From Marsupella aquatica (lineage: Eukaryota; Marchantiophyta), in contig OZ316896.1 of NCBI GenBank assembly GCA_973895155.1, forward strand, positions 5,828,001 through 5,892,000: DNA of 64,000 nt. Direction: 5' to 3'. Both the position numbers and the translations under genes were made by a program. Position 1 is the stretch's first letter. The number at the start of each line of letters is the position of its first letter. Below are positions 24,241 to 36,309 of the stretch, piece after piece. A model generated the notes under the pieces. That model saw nothing but the letters and a program-made list of their open reading frames with translations. It made no database searches and had not been told where the DNA came from.

Positions 24241-25255
24241 TGTGACAGCTTAAAACAGTCGGGGCAGCGGGCGTGCAGCGGGCGGCTAAAATGGTACGAG
24301 ATTGCTTTTCGTGTTGAATGTTATATCTGCATGCATTCAATGTCCTGGCGAAGCGGGCTGATGACTGAACCTCTGGTACTGAACTCGTTGTCTCAATGTC
24401 ACGGCGAAGCGGACGGGTTGATACTCCTGAACTCCCACTTTAGATTGATTTCAGACAAAGAGCGGAGGGGCTCGTACGAAAAGACCACAATCATGTACAT
24501 CTAATAATGTAACGCGTAAAATACGATAATTGCGTTCGTGCTAAAAGGACGAGGTACCAAGTATCACGTCCACAAACGCCTAAACTCCTGGCATCCCACC
24601 CAGCAAATTACGTTCATTTGAACAGGGGATTGCTGTCTAGTTGACCGGTAATGTGGTGAATGCCTACAATGAGGATTTGTAGCCTCACATCCGAGATCTA
24701 TTCAACGATGGCGGTTTGTAGTTCGTCAATAAGCCCTTGACCTTCAAAGAAATGAGACTTCATGAAGCGCCATGCCACTTTATTAGCGCAACGACTGATC
24801 TCCACGCGATACCCTTGCTAACTGACGCTAGCATGTGGTATCAATGGTAACCGTCGTCGTTGAGGAAGAGATTCGGGACCATACGATGAGAGTATAAGCA
24901 GGATTGCTTGAATTACTGCACCTTTTTTCTAGTCAACTCCCAACTCGGAAAATGATGAATTATTGTGGGGCAGTCGCATCACAGAAGATGTAACGGCCGC
25001 GACGAAAACACTCGCATTGAGAACGAATGTTCGTCACAGGACCTTGTATACATCGAGTTTCTTAATACTGCAGAAGAGCTCAAGTGCTGTGGGATTTTAG
25101 ATATCAAGCAAACCGTCTGTCAGGGTTGAATAGTAGGTCGACATGAACCCCCGGCCCCTAGACAGTTCCACAGCGTAGCGTTCTATAATTGCCTCCCAAA
25201 ATATTGAGTTTGATACTCCCTATACAGTTAGTTCTACGATCGTCTCCAATCGATC
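24241..25255. other. Intergenic, upstream of the heparanase-like gene
   Basis: No gene recognised. This includes the presumed promoter of the downstream gene; no confident TATA box could be assigned. Confidence 0.4.
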
Positions 25256-28200
25256 ATGGCGTCGTGGCCGTCTCTTGCAGCGTTGCGAGCATTCGCCTGG
25301 GGTGCGCTGATCGTAGTAATATTCAGCTTTCTCTCAGAAGCAGCCAGCGCAGTGCAATCTCAGCGGGAAAGCATCCAGGTGGTAGTTGACGGAACCAAGC
25401 GTATAGCAACAATTAGTGATGAGTTTATATGCGCAACGATAGATTGGTGGCCTGCCTCGAAATGCGATTACGGTTCATGCCCCTGGTACAATGCTTCCCT
25501 ACTCAATCTGGTAATATATCGCTTCCTTACACACGAATTCACTTCATCTGTTCATGGTTGTCGCTGCGCTAAGCACTATGTGTAGAAGTAACCTTAACTA
25601 ACCAAGCAATCCCACTTGTCAAACTTATGCTTACCGAACCTTTTAGTTGGAAGATCTATATCCCCGCCTATTTCATTCTTCCGTGTCGTTTATTAACCGA
25701 CGTTCTTCATAGGATTAACCCGTGATCTGCAGGTCGAACCCAAATTCGTTGGCTTCTTGGATAGTAGCCTTTGCCAGTAATTATATACAGTACGTATGGT
25801 GCTGTTTGACTGAAGCTTTTTCGGACTTGATGGCCGCAGGACCTGAAGAACCCACTCTTGGAACAGGCTGTAAAAGGTACCGTCCTCGAAACTTTCGAAA
25901 GTAACTAATTACAAATTTTCTGTGAGTCGGCAGAGCAGTAGGGCCCCAGGGACGGTGGGATCAAAGTAAACATCTGCAGTTGACGCAACCTTAGACCCTT
26001 GTCCTCCGCCAAGGAGAGTTTAGACAAGACTTGTGGTCATGATTGTGCTACTTCCGGTGGCTGGAAGACAGTGTAAAGAACCCCACTCCCACCCCGCCTG
26101 AGTGAATTTTGGAAGCCTTCCTATTCGGGAATGTCTTGGTATTGATCCGGGGGACATTAATGTTCACTCATGAGAGTCTCGGAAACATGCGGGAATCGAC
26201 CCAATTTCGATTTCTTGTAGAGCTGCCCAGCTTTTCGTACATTTATTTTCACTATTATCTAGAAGAGATTTCGCGCGCCTGCCCAGCTTTTCGTACATTT
26301 ATTTCAGTATTATATAGAAGAGATTTCGCGCTCACGATTATGCGAAACGCTGCATATTCCTTTATTTCAACTGTTTTCAACATGTTCGAGACTCCTACTA
26401 TTTTTGGATGCTCGTTGCACTTCACTGATGACTGCCTTTGGACTGACGCGCAGAGGAATTCGTTCCCCGAATCCATGTAGCACGGCGATCACTCTCCCTT
26501 AGCATCCGCCCAGACCATTCGCACATATCTTTGCCCTGCAGAACGATTGCACTATGATCCATGGCAATAAGACTCATTTTTCAACAACCTATTCGCTACA
26601 GCAATAGTTTCAATCTCTGTTGGAAAATTTCAGTTAGAGTTTCCTTTCTAACCCCGGATGGACGACTTTGTGTCATGGGAAGGAGCTGTTCCTCAATTCC
26701 ATAGTTCAAATATCAGGTACAGTTAACGGTGAATGAATTTCAGGTGATAGAGTCTCTTGTTCCAACCTTACCGACTGAGAATCAGACGCCGCTGAAGGCT
26801 GTACACACGAAGCCAGTTAATGACACAACTCTAAAATCTCAGGAGCGTGGCTGGTGCTGCCCATGAATCATTGCCTTCGAAAGTATACCTTATTTCACTT
26901 CTATGTATCCGCCGACAAACGAAAAGTAGCTCAATTCTATGCCAAAGCTTAGTTCTAGTGGGTAACACTGGTTTTCTCACTCCTCTTTTCTTTGGCTGCT
27001 TTCTACCCATGTGATCCTGCTTCAAACTTCGAAATTAGTGCCGGAGCCAGTAGTCCTCCATGCGGATGTTGATTGAGTTCGATCATGTTCGGAACTGTCA
27101 TGTGCAGCGTTGGCTCCATTAAAGATAAGATTGGGAGGATCACTACAAGATCAGATCGAGTACGACATCAAACCTTGCCGTCCACTGGCTAGAAACACTT
27201 CAGGTCAATTTGGATTTAGTACTGGTTGCTTGTCCCTGCAGCGATGGGACCTCCTCAATCACTTCTTCAAGAAGACAGGGTAAGTGGGTGCTCAATCTAC
27301 AATTCCTGGACCTTCCCTCTTCTAAACGTTTTTCAAAATTGTAATGCCAATGTGCCACTTAGATTTGCAATTCCAAGAGTCTAGGTGAACTCCACCAAAT
27401 CCAAGTCCATATTGGTGTGGTCGTGGACTCCACCGTGTATCTCTGACCGTCAAGCATCACTTCAGATAGACCAAACCCGAGAGCTAAGATCCCAAGGACG
27501 AATTGGTGGCATTCTGTATGATAGAGACAATCTAAGACTGACCAGGTAGATATTTTTAGACATTGAGTCGAGGTTCATATCTTGCTGCTAAGTAAAGAAA
27601 ATCCCATTGTTTCAATGTCCTGCTCACTTGCAAATATCCATCAAGCGAGACACGGGATAGTCAGATAACATGAATGGGTTGGGAAATAGAAGGGGAAATT
27701 TATGGCCAGCACCTCTGTAAAATGAAACATGTGAAAGGTGAGAGCGATCAGGTACGATAAAGAGGGAAGACATTGCTTTGATGATAAGAGGTACGCAATG
27801 TTAAAATTTGAGCCTATGGTTGCAGGGCTTCAGTAGCATTTGGCCTCAATGCCTTGTATGGATTGTCATCCAACCAGAGCTGGGATCCAACCAACTCTGC
27901 AGAATTTATTTTCTACACTCACAGTCAAGGCTATCCAGTCACTGCGTGGGAGTTAGGTAAGAAATCGTTCTACTCGATCGCGGGCCTCGATGCAAAGCTC
28001 AAATCCTCATTAAAAACTGCACTTGTGGCCAGAACTTTGCCCTTAGATTGACTCACATAGCATCATAGCTATAGTATAGTCGGGAAGGAACCGAACCACA
28101 GCCGACTTCAAACACGGAAACCCTCATTGGGGATCGTCTTCTCAACCTTCGGATTCTAGAGGCAATTCTTATACTGTATGATATCCAATACTCATTCGAT

Positions 28201-31200
28201 TAAGCTGAATGAGTCACTGATGAGATAGGATTGTACTGTACCTAAGATACTGGGACGGCCTTTCATGAAACGCAGACCTGGTTGTAGGATCCCGAAGATT
28301 GAATAAGGAAAGCATAATTCCTACGCAGCTGAAGGAAATAGTAACTTAAGCCCGTCCCTTGCGGAGATTCATTAATAACATGAGAAGCTTTGCTTGTGAT
28401 TACTGAACTTCTTACTAGATCATCAATCTCACACAGAATGACTGACACTTCCACAACCACTCATTGCTAATACCAGCGAGGGATTGAGTGATATGCAGGG
28501 AATGAACTGTTCGGACAGACTTTCATCGGATTATCCATATCTCCAAAAGTCTATGCAGACAATGTAAAGATACTTCGCACAATCGTGAATCGTGTTTATC
28601 AGAATGAGTCTACAAAGCCATTGGTTATTGCACCCGATTCGTTCTATCAAGTTGGCGATCCAGCGTATCAGACTTTCTTGGCAGATATCGGATCAAATGC
28701 GGTGGATGTTGTGACACGGCACATATACAATCTAGGCCCAGGTTTGAGAGATGTTCTCGATCTCAATCCCAATCCCAAGCATAGCTAGTTTGACATAGGG
28801 GAATGTATTCAATGTTATACATTATCTGCTGCCACTCACAGGAATCAAGGAATCCTTCATAGGTTTTAACCTAGGAGCTCTATTGGATAGGATGAGGACC
28901 TATTATACTCGAGAAGATTCACAAGTTCCAAGCATTACTGACTGTTTCATATTTTGCAGGAAGCACGGATACAGCTACGCTGGTGGAAGGTATCCTCAAT
29001 CATCGTGCGAACGATGGTGAAGAGTATACGTATGCAGGTCTTCAAAACTTATTGGGACACTTTCCCTGGGCAAGTGCGTGGGTTGGAGAAGCTGGTGGTG
29101 CCTATAATAGTGGCCATGGAAATGTTACCGATGCCTTCATTTTCGCATTCTGGTCAGTGCCCACTTTCACATAAATGTGCACAGGCCAGACAAGAGTGTG
29201 TAGGCCATGGAATTGTTACACATGACCTCGTTGTCGTATTCTGGTCAGTGCCCACTTTCACATAAAAATGCATAGGCCAGAGTCATCGACTATTCAGAAT
29301 GAAGGAAAACGGACATTTGTCTACATTGATCCGAGGATGGCCGAGTAACTTCTCTGCTTGGCAGGAATTGCTCCAGGATTTTGAATTGCTCTCTTCTATT
29401 AGAAAGGGAAAGATGAGACTGACTCTTACTTCTCCGACATATTGCCTTCCTACTCTGAGCGTTCGTTTTGAAACTTCGTCTTCATGCAGGTATTTGGATC
29501 AACTGGGTTTGGCTTCAAAACACAACACTCAAGCATTCTGCAGACAATCGCTGATAGGAGGTCACTACGGCCTCATAGATGCGACCACCTTCATACCAAA
29601 TCCAGATTTTTATGGGTGAGCTGACTAGACTATGCACTTTTTCAAGATCATATGGGGGTCCAAATTAAAGCCAAAGTTAATCCTGGACCGGGGCTTCATT
29701 TTTCGAACTCACTTGATGGGGTGTTGAATCACTTTTAGTACTTGGGAACCCTTAGTAGTTGCTGTCATTAGCACCCAATCAAGTGAAATAGAAGTGCACA
29801 AATTAAATCAGAAGTAAGGCGTACCAAGTAACACTGATGGTCGGAAACTCGGAACCATAGACCACAATGACTAGTCTTCTTTGGAAAGTATCTAAGCTGC
29901 TATCTTGGGTGGTAATCAACATAGGCATGCAACTTGTACAGTTTTGGTCATTTTGTTTCATCGACACAGGCTGTGCTTGACGACGGGAGTTACCAAATCC
30001 TATGTACTTTCAGCTAAACCGTTTCCAGTAAGGCTCTACAGGAAATTCTTCCCCTATACGGTGGTGCATGTCTTGGGAATGGCATGTAGTAGCTGGGGAA
30101 TATCAACAAAATTCCTCGATACTTGCTGTCTATGCTACTACTGTCGTTCAAGCGTACATTTTGAGTTTTGAAGCGAATTTTTTTGGTCCTGTGAACGCAG
30201 GGCGCTTCTGTGGAAAACGTTGATGGGTAACGACGTTCTCTCGATCAACCTCAATTCCACAAACATACGTGCATACGCCCATTGTCAAAAAACAAGCACG
30301 AAGGTACAGAGCTGTTTGCTTCCCTCAGCTCACGCTACTGGATGCTATCCAGACATCATACGTAACTTGTTAATCGTTGCTATGTCTGGTGCAAAAGGAA
30401 AAACTAGAATTGAGTACCTTAAAATGCCGGCTCGGTCGTCCGTACTTACACGAGTCAGAATTGCACGTCCAAATTTGATACCTATTCTTGCTTTGCGGGA
30501 GATGGGGCGGGCTCAGCACTATCACGGCAGCTAAGGCTCCTGCATTGCGTCAGTGTCATCGAAAGCTAGAGGATTGAAGAGCCATTGAGAGCGGTCGGTG
30601 AGCCTGGATGCCATAATCGTGGTAGAAAACCTGCAATGAGATCTGGATCAAATTGCATAATACGGTGTCGCAACAGGGGAGCTGGCCTAGGATTCAAAAA
30701 TAGTACGGAGCATCTCAAGATTACAAAATACTCGCAGCATGGCACTTCTTGTGAATTTGCAACGGTAATTTGTGGTGCAGTGCACGAAAAAGAATAGGTA
30801 GACTGAATGGGTTGCTAAGATTTCAAATGAGGTGTCGAATTACTTACCATCTCGGTGTGGCTTATTTCAGGGAGGTGTGACAGTACTGCTCCTGAACTAC
30901 AGCAATGTGACAACTTACAGTGTCGACTTTTCAGTGATTGGTCAATCCGTCACTTCCGGGGCACCTCACGTGACGCAAAGACTCCGCGGAAAATCAAGGA
31001 CGCCCTTGGAGTCACCGGATGCTCTCCCACATTTAGAATATCACATGTCCCCTGACGGAGGCAACATACACAGTCGTGTCGTGCGCCTCAACGGGAGTCC
31101 TCTAAGGACGACCGACTCGGGAGATCTGCCGGACATAGAGGGCCGGGCCGTGAATCCCTCGGCGCCTATAATTTTGGAGCCTCTTACGTACGCATTTGTG

Positions 31201-31239
31201 GTGCTCCAAAGTTGCTCAGCGGTTGCTTGCGTGAAGTAG
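25256..31239 (+). CDS. Heparanase-like protein (glycoside hydrolase family 79, beta-glucuronidase type), nine exons
   Basis: Exons: 25256-25510, 25840-25876, 27108-27279, 27826-27956, 28499-28741, 28960-29152, 29490-29615, 30201-30303, 30871-31239. All introns are GT-AG, and the exons sum to 1629 nt, an open 542-residue frame. Residues 1-31 form a signal peptide (ALIVVIFSFLSEAASA). The protein follows plant GH79 throughout: ATIDWWP, RLGGSLQDQI, FGLNALYG, TAWELGNELFG (acid/base Glu201), VDVVTRHIYNLGPG, AWVGEAGGAYNSG (nucleophile Glu323), YLDQLGLASKHNTQAFCRQSLIGGHYGL and ALLWKTLMGNDVL. The C-terminal beta domain ends in ACVK. The family trims glucuronate from arabinogalactan-type glycans in the secretory path or wall. 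Odd features are the 37-nt exon 2, a tandem duplication around the exon 6 donor, and a 56-bp tandem duplication in intron 2. Confidence 0.93.
26223..26335. repeat. 56-bp tandem duplication in heparanase intron 2
   Basis: CTGCCCAGCTTTTCGTACAT starts at 26223 and again at 26279. The two copies run on through AGAAGAGATTTCGCGC with few differences, so the duplication is recent. It lies within the 1.2-kb second intron and does not touch an exon. Confidence 0.85.
29112..29283. repeat. 91-bp tandem duplication spanning the exon 6 splice donor
   Basis: GGCCATGGAAATGTTAC at 29112 is repeated as GGCCATGGAATTGTTAC at 29203. Both copies continue through ATTCTGGTCAGTGCCCACTT and CATAAA...AGGCCAGA. The first copy is the last 41 bp of exon 6 plus its donor. 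The second copy places a further TCTG|GTCAGT donor at 29243/29244 inside intron 6, with a diverged exon-like stretch in front. Confidence 0.85.
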
Positions 31240-32880
31240 TTGAGGCATGACAGGAATCCATGTCTAGCCTGGTCCCCATTCAAGAGTGAATACTCTCGAA
31301 ATGCCAGCGAGGTCCTTCCTCAATTGGTTTGCCTGAGCACCTACCGTCTTGATCTTGCATATTCATTCCACATGATTTGAAGCTCTAAGATTCCGCGGGT
31401 CCTTTCTCATTCGCTCCTATGCGTGTGCAATGGCAACATTTGGTAGCATTTAAATTTCAGGGCGGTTGGGGTCTCATTTCTGCCCAGGGAGGGCAAGGAG
31501 AGGCAGCACGTCATGAATTGTCTCCTGGGACTAGCACGAGAATAACCAACCTATAGCTACCTGTTTGTCTTTCTGCGACAGGAGCACATGCATCCCTAGC
31601 CGTTGTCATACCTGTATTCATCTGTCGGGCAGGCAGCGAGCGATTCGTTACAGGCTGCTGAAAGGTAGGCACCAATTTTACAGGTTTAGGGGAAGATTAT
31701 TGTTGCTGGCACGCGCGGATGGTTACTCCATGGTCATTCTTAAGTGATGTCATCCTAGAGAAATTTCAGAGTTCTATTTCCTTGGTAGGCATCATGAAGT
31801 AATGACCACGGTCATACTCGATTGGTATAATGCTAGCAAGATTTCTAAGGCGACGTTACCACGGCCTTGAGGTGTAGACAAGCCGGACAGCTCCTATGCA
31901 ATATTAATGTCCATCCCAATATTGACCGCTTTCATGTCTTTAATGCTACAATCATCCGTGACCTTTCCATCTCGAGATCCCTCATCATCAGTCTGCTGTT
32001 CATTCCAATTAGTTCTGTGATGATATCGGTCTCCTTATTTTCTATCATGATCCAGACTCAACCCCGACCGGTTGCATAATTTCACACCCATCTGGGTCCG
32101 CTTCTGTGAATCGATTCGGCTAACTCCATCAACGCATTGCGCTAGGATGCAGCGCCTCAACCAGTCTCGTTACCGGGGCGGTAAAGTGATCCGCACCCCT
32201 ACAATCTACAGCTGAACAAATGCTTCTGTTCTGTTCTGTTCTCATCCGTTTCTACATATATATATATATAGGAAACATTTTCTTCGATCTGGAAAGTGGG
32301 TTCCGTACCGCAGTAGCAGTCTGTCGTTCGTTCCCTACGCTTTTTCAAACTGGACAGGAAAATGCCCCCCGTGACTCCTCCATAAATGCGGTTCCCGCTC
32401 GCTCCGTTTGTATTGACGCAAAGCCATGATGAGCAACTGGAGCAGTACTCCAGGAGGACCAGGACTGTACAATGCGCGGCGGAGGGAGCGTTCGAGGACG
32501 AGGGAGGGGGAGGAGACACCGTAGAGCTATGACGCCGCGTGCAATGCTTTGCAGGCATGGTGGCAAATCCCTGTAAGCCCGCCATGACACGAGCTCGTAG
32601 CTCGTGAGCCTGCATCCCGAGTCTGAGCCACGTACAGACAGTGGTCCGGGACTTGTGTAACTGGTCTGCAGAGAACATGCGGCCTGATTGTGAGAGAGGA
32701 GTGGACGAGGAGGACGAGAAGGCTGTAATCTGTCGTGCAATGAAATTGCCATGGTCGGCCCCACTTCTCTGCGAGTTTCATTTTATCCTGAGGAGCCCAG
32801 CCTCTCGCAGAAGGGTATCAGTAGGGGGTCTCAAATAATAGGACGTCTCAATTCTCTCCCTTCTGACTCGTTGAGGTCAA
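31240..32880. other. Intergenic downstream of the heparanase-like gene
   Basis: No gene recognised. Bases 32220-32275 hold (CTGTT)n and (TA)n simple sequence. The 32340-32760 part is GC-richer with overlapping frames on the minus strand, but none shows a domain or consistent codon use. Confidence 0.4.
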
Positions 32881-32919
32881 GTCAAATTCCTGGCAAAAAT
32901 GGGGGGACATGAAAATGTG

Positions 32920-33245
32920 TCTGCACACTCCTGACCCGTGACCAAAACTAGTAGTGGGGACCAAAAAGTGGCAGACATGAAAATGCGTGGGCATACTCCT
33001 GACCTGTGACCAAAACTAGCAGTTTCCAACCTCATTTTTCAGTTAGTCTTGACCTGTGACCAAAACTAGTAGTTTCCAACCTCGTTATTCAGTTTTGACA
33101 TGCCCCCAAAAAAGTGTCAAGGCAACATTCCTGACCCATGACCAAAACTAGTAGTGCAAAAAAAAAGTGGCAGGCATAAAAAATGCGTGGGTCCCCACGC
33201 TCCTGGCCTGTGACCTAAACTAGTAGTTTCCAAACTCATTTTTCA
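32920..33245 (+). repeat. Fivefold dispersed motif CTGACCTGTGACCAAAACTA
   Basis: The core (T)GACC.(G/A)TGACC(A/T)AAACTAGTAGT recurs near 32931, 32999, 33049, 33131 and 33213. Companion segments AAAAAGTGGCAGACATGAAAATGCGTGG and TTTCCAACCTCATTTTTCAGT are interleaved in varying order. Spacing of 50-82 bp suggests tandem amplification followed by shuffling and deletion. Confidence 0.75.
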
Positions 33246-33259
33246 GTTTCCAGATGCCC

Positions 33260-34640
33260 CCCAAAAAGTGTCTAAGGCAGGTTTAAGACTCCCTAGTACC
33301 AATTCAGCAAACTCCCCATGTGTGTCCCTACTCACAAGCTTAGTCTAAGTTTATGTTACCAGAGAAATTAGGGCCTATGCTTCACTATATGGAGTGTCAT
33401 GAGCATTATCCTTGAATCAGAAATTAATAGTATATATGGATATGGACCAAAAACCTTTTGAAATGAAATTCAACTAAATAATGCAAATCCTTAGAATGCA
33501 GGAGCCAAAGTTTTGAAATGTTTGGACCACCTCTAGAGGTGATCTAATAGTCTAGACAAAATAAGCAGTCCACATTAGCAATTCTTGGGCCACAACTTGC
33601 CATGTGGGATCTGTAACACCATACCTGCATGGGCCCCTGAGTTCTTGTAAAGCCAACCTAGGAGTGGACACTCTATGCAGTTAGGGATGAACATGTTTAG
33701 GCTTAGGTGGGTGGTGTGGGGTTTAGAGTTTGTGGGCTGTCTTTGTCCTCCTCTATGGGTAGCTCAGGCTGAAGAGAGGAATTGGGCTGGTTGAATGGGA
33801 TGGGTGGCCCCTCCGTTCCATGTGCCAGCAGCTCGAGACTAATGAATTGATTCTTTAGGCTGCTAAGAGTGGCCCATCGTTCTGGGCAGTAAGGTTACTT
33901 CTTCCATCATACCCCAGTAACTCAACTACGTTAACAATCACTAGTACACATGGGCTAATTGTCCCCACAACATGAATCATTGTGAAAGGTCTTTAAAACC
34001 AAAGAAGGCACAGTAGAAGAGATCTACCTGATCAGGGGTTATTAAATGTTTGAATTGAGCAGAAAGAATAACAGGTAACTCCAGCCTTCAGTTTGGCTAG
34101 TGCAAAGTAAGGCATGTAAAGTGAAACCTAGCATGAAAGCTGTGGTACCTACAGACCATACCCATGGTTAAGGTGATTGCAATCTTGTGGTCCTTGGAAA
34201 TTAAAAATTGACACAGCTTTCTGCTGCTGTCCATGTTGATGTAACCGCAGATGTTCCATCAAATGTATACTGTTGAGATGTCATATGGGGTATAGTGGAC
34301 AATGCTTAATGCTTTTGCGCATGGTTGTCTATAGTCTCAACAACATATATATGAGACTGGATGGGATTCTTTTGCAAGGCCAATTATAACTGCACCTGGC
34401 CATTGCCTTTTGCCCTCTCCCATGAGTGTGCATACAACATGTCATTCCATCCATGTTTGCACTTGTGTCTTTCACTGCCAGTTAAAGGGCAATTTCAAGT
34501 CACCCTAGTCTCAAATTAAACTTATTTAACCTAAATCATTGTCCAACCAAGCAGTTGTATCACAGAAGTAACTCATTTTTGGTCATTGCACAAAAATTGG
34601 AAAATGAATTATACCAAAATGAACTTCTTTTATTGGTGAC
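33260..34640. other. Intergenic, no gene seen
   Basis: AT-rich sequence without convincing frames or repeats beyond short poly-purine runs. Confidence 0.4.
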
Positions 34641-34644
34641 ACTA

Positions 34645-34880
34645 GCTCAATACCCGTGCGTTGCACAAAAGAAGTCGTGCCGGCCAAGATGTTGTTGAGA
34701 AAAAGAAACGTCGTGTCGGCCAAGAGGTCGTTGAGAGAAAAGATGTCTTGTCGGCCAAGAGGTCGTGGAGAGAAGAGATGCCGTGTCGGCCAAGAGGTCA
34801 TTGAGAGAAAAGATGTCATGTCGGCAACGACATTGTTGAGGGAAAAGTCGTCGTCTCAGCCAAGACATTGTTGAGGGAAA
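34645..34880 (+). repeat. Tandem repeat, about 33-35 bp unit (TGTCGGCCAAGAGGTCGTTG)
   Basis: About six copies of a unit TGTCGGCCAAGAGGTCGTTGAGAGAAAAGA(TG) follow the entry motif ATACCCGTGCGTTGCACAAAAG at 34652-34673. The frames here on both strands are repeat translations, not genes. The entry motif contains the near-palindrome GTGCGTTGCAC. Confidence 0.85.
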
Positions 34881-35610
34881 ATACCTGTGTGTTACACAAA
34901 AGATGTCATTAAGAAAAAAGATGTTGTGTTACCCAAAATGTCATTAAAATAAATATGTTGTGGCCCAATATATCGTTAAAAAAACAGATATTGTGGCGCC
35001 CAAGATGTAGTGTCCCCCAAGATGTCGCTAAGAGAAAAGTGTTATGGAGCCCAAAATGTTGTTAAGAGAAAATATGTTGTGTTTCCCAAGAATGATATTC
35101 TTATGTGAAAGATGCCATGAAGTAAAACGATGTTGTTAAGAAAAAGAAGTCATTTTACCAAAGATGGCATGTTGCCCAAAAGGTCATCAAGTAAAAAATC
35201 ATCGTCAAGTAAATAGATGTCATGTCGCCAATGATGTCATTATGCCAAAGTTGTCGTTAAATATTAAGATGTTGTTAATTACAAAATGGTCAATAGATAA
35301 AGTATGTCATTAGTCAAAAATGTTGTGAAGTAAAAGATGTTGTTAAGTACATCTTGGGCCTGATACCTGTGCATTGCACAAATGATGCATGTTGAGGTGA
35401 GAAAATATGTCAAGGTGAAAAAATATGTCGATGAGAGAAAAACATTTCAAGCTGCAAAAAATATGTCAAGGAGAGAAAAGATGGCAAGATGAAAAAAGAT
35501 GTTGATTAGAGAAAAACATTCTAAGGTGAGAAAAATATATCAAGGAGAGAAAAGATGGCAAGATGAGAAAACATGTCAAGGAGAGAAAATATATATGTCG
35601 AGGTATAATT
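34881..35610 (+). repeat. Degenerate continuation of the GATGTC(A/G)TT minisatellite
   Basis: The same repeat family continues in a strongly diverged form (AAAAGATGTCATTAAG, GTTGTTAAGAGAAAA and so on). It is restarted twice by an entry-like motif: ATACCTGTGTGTTACACAAAAG at about 34880 and ATACCTGTGCATTGCACAAATG at about 35368. From 35390 the unit becomes the AAGGTGAGAAAA(A)TATGTC form seen at 16.7-17.1 kb. Confidence 0.8.
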
Positions 35611-36275
35611 TTTTTCATTTAATCAATTTAAATATGACAGGTATGGGAAGGTGAAAGGGTAGCTTGGGCATTTTTAAAAGGGGTGTATGGATAGATCTGA
35701 CAATGTGAGAAAAATTATGTTTTGATAAACATTCAAGATTGATTCTAATTTTTTTTAGTTTGTAAACGGACATGATCAGGATTATAGTGGTACATGGTAA
35801 AGGGAGGTCTCCTTGATACTCCTGCATTGCTAGAGACCCTCCCTATTTTCTTTGTACTATTAGATTCATTTTTTGCTTGCAAAAATTGCTCTCCATTTTC
35901 ATTCACAATATTGATTTTTTGGGTTTTATTCCTTCTGGTTGGTTAGATTCTTTCATGTTTTTCATGTTTGTGATATTGCAAATTTGAATGACTACTTATT
36001 ATGGCTTTTGACGTTCTCCCTATCATCTAACCTATTGTGTTTAATTAACCTATTTTAATTAAATTACTACCATTATTATATTATGCAATATTATTATATT
36101 TGCAATAATATATAGTATCATATATATTATGTATTTTTGTATTTCTTGTCTATGAATCAGGAACCTTACTCATGCATGTGCATTGGCTCCATTGTTTTGT
36201 GTGTCCCATTGGCTCCCTCCTTTTGTGTGTCCCATTTGATTCCCCTACATTTCCTCCTTGAAATATGCAATATGC
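35611..36275. other. AT-rich intergenic sequence
   Basis: No gene recognised. Bases 36040-36140 are extremely AT-rich. Bases 36180-36235 contain a duplicated TTTTGTGTGTCCCATT.G. Confidence 0.4.
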
Positions 36276-36278
36276 TTG

Positions 36279-36303
36279 GGGGGGGGGGTGGGGGGGGGGG
36301 GGG
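36279..36303 (+). repeat. Poly-G tract interrupted by one T
   Basis: Eleven or so G residues, a single T, then thirteen G residues. The plus strand could form stacked G-quadruplexes, and the exact length may be a sequencing or assembly estimate. Confidence 0.9.
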
Positions 36304-36309
36304 TACATT

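Noticed and set aside
32140-32840. Minus-strand frames of 139-159 codons downstream of the heparanase gene
   Set aside because: They overlap in three phases and include simple sequence ((TA)n, CTGTT repeats); no domain recognised.
34583-34874. Open frames on both strands through the 34.65-kb array
   Set aside because: They are translations of the 33-35 bp tandem repeat, with periodic peptides and no start or domain evidence.
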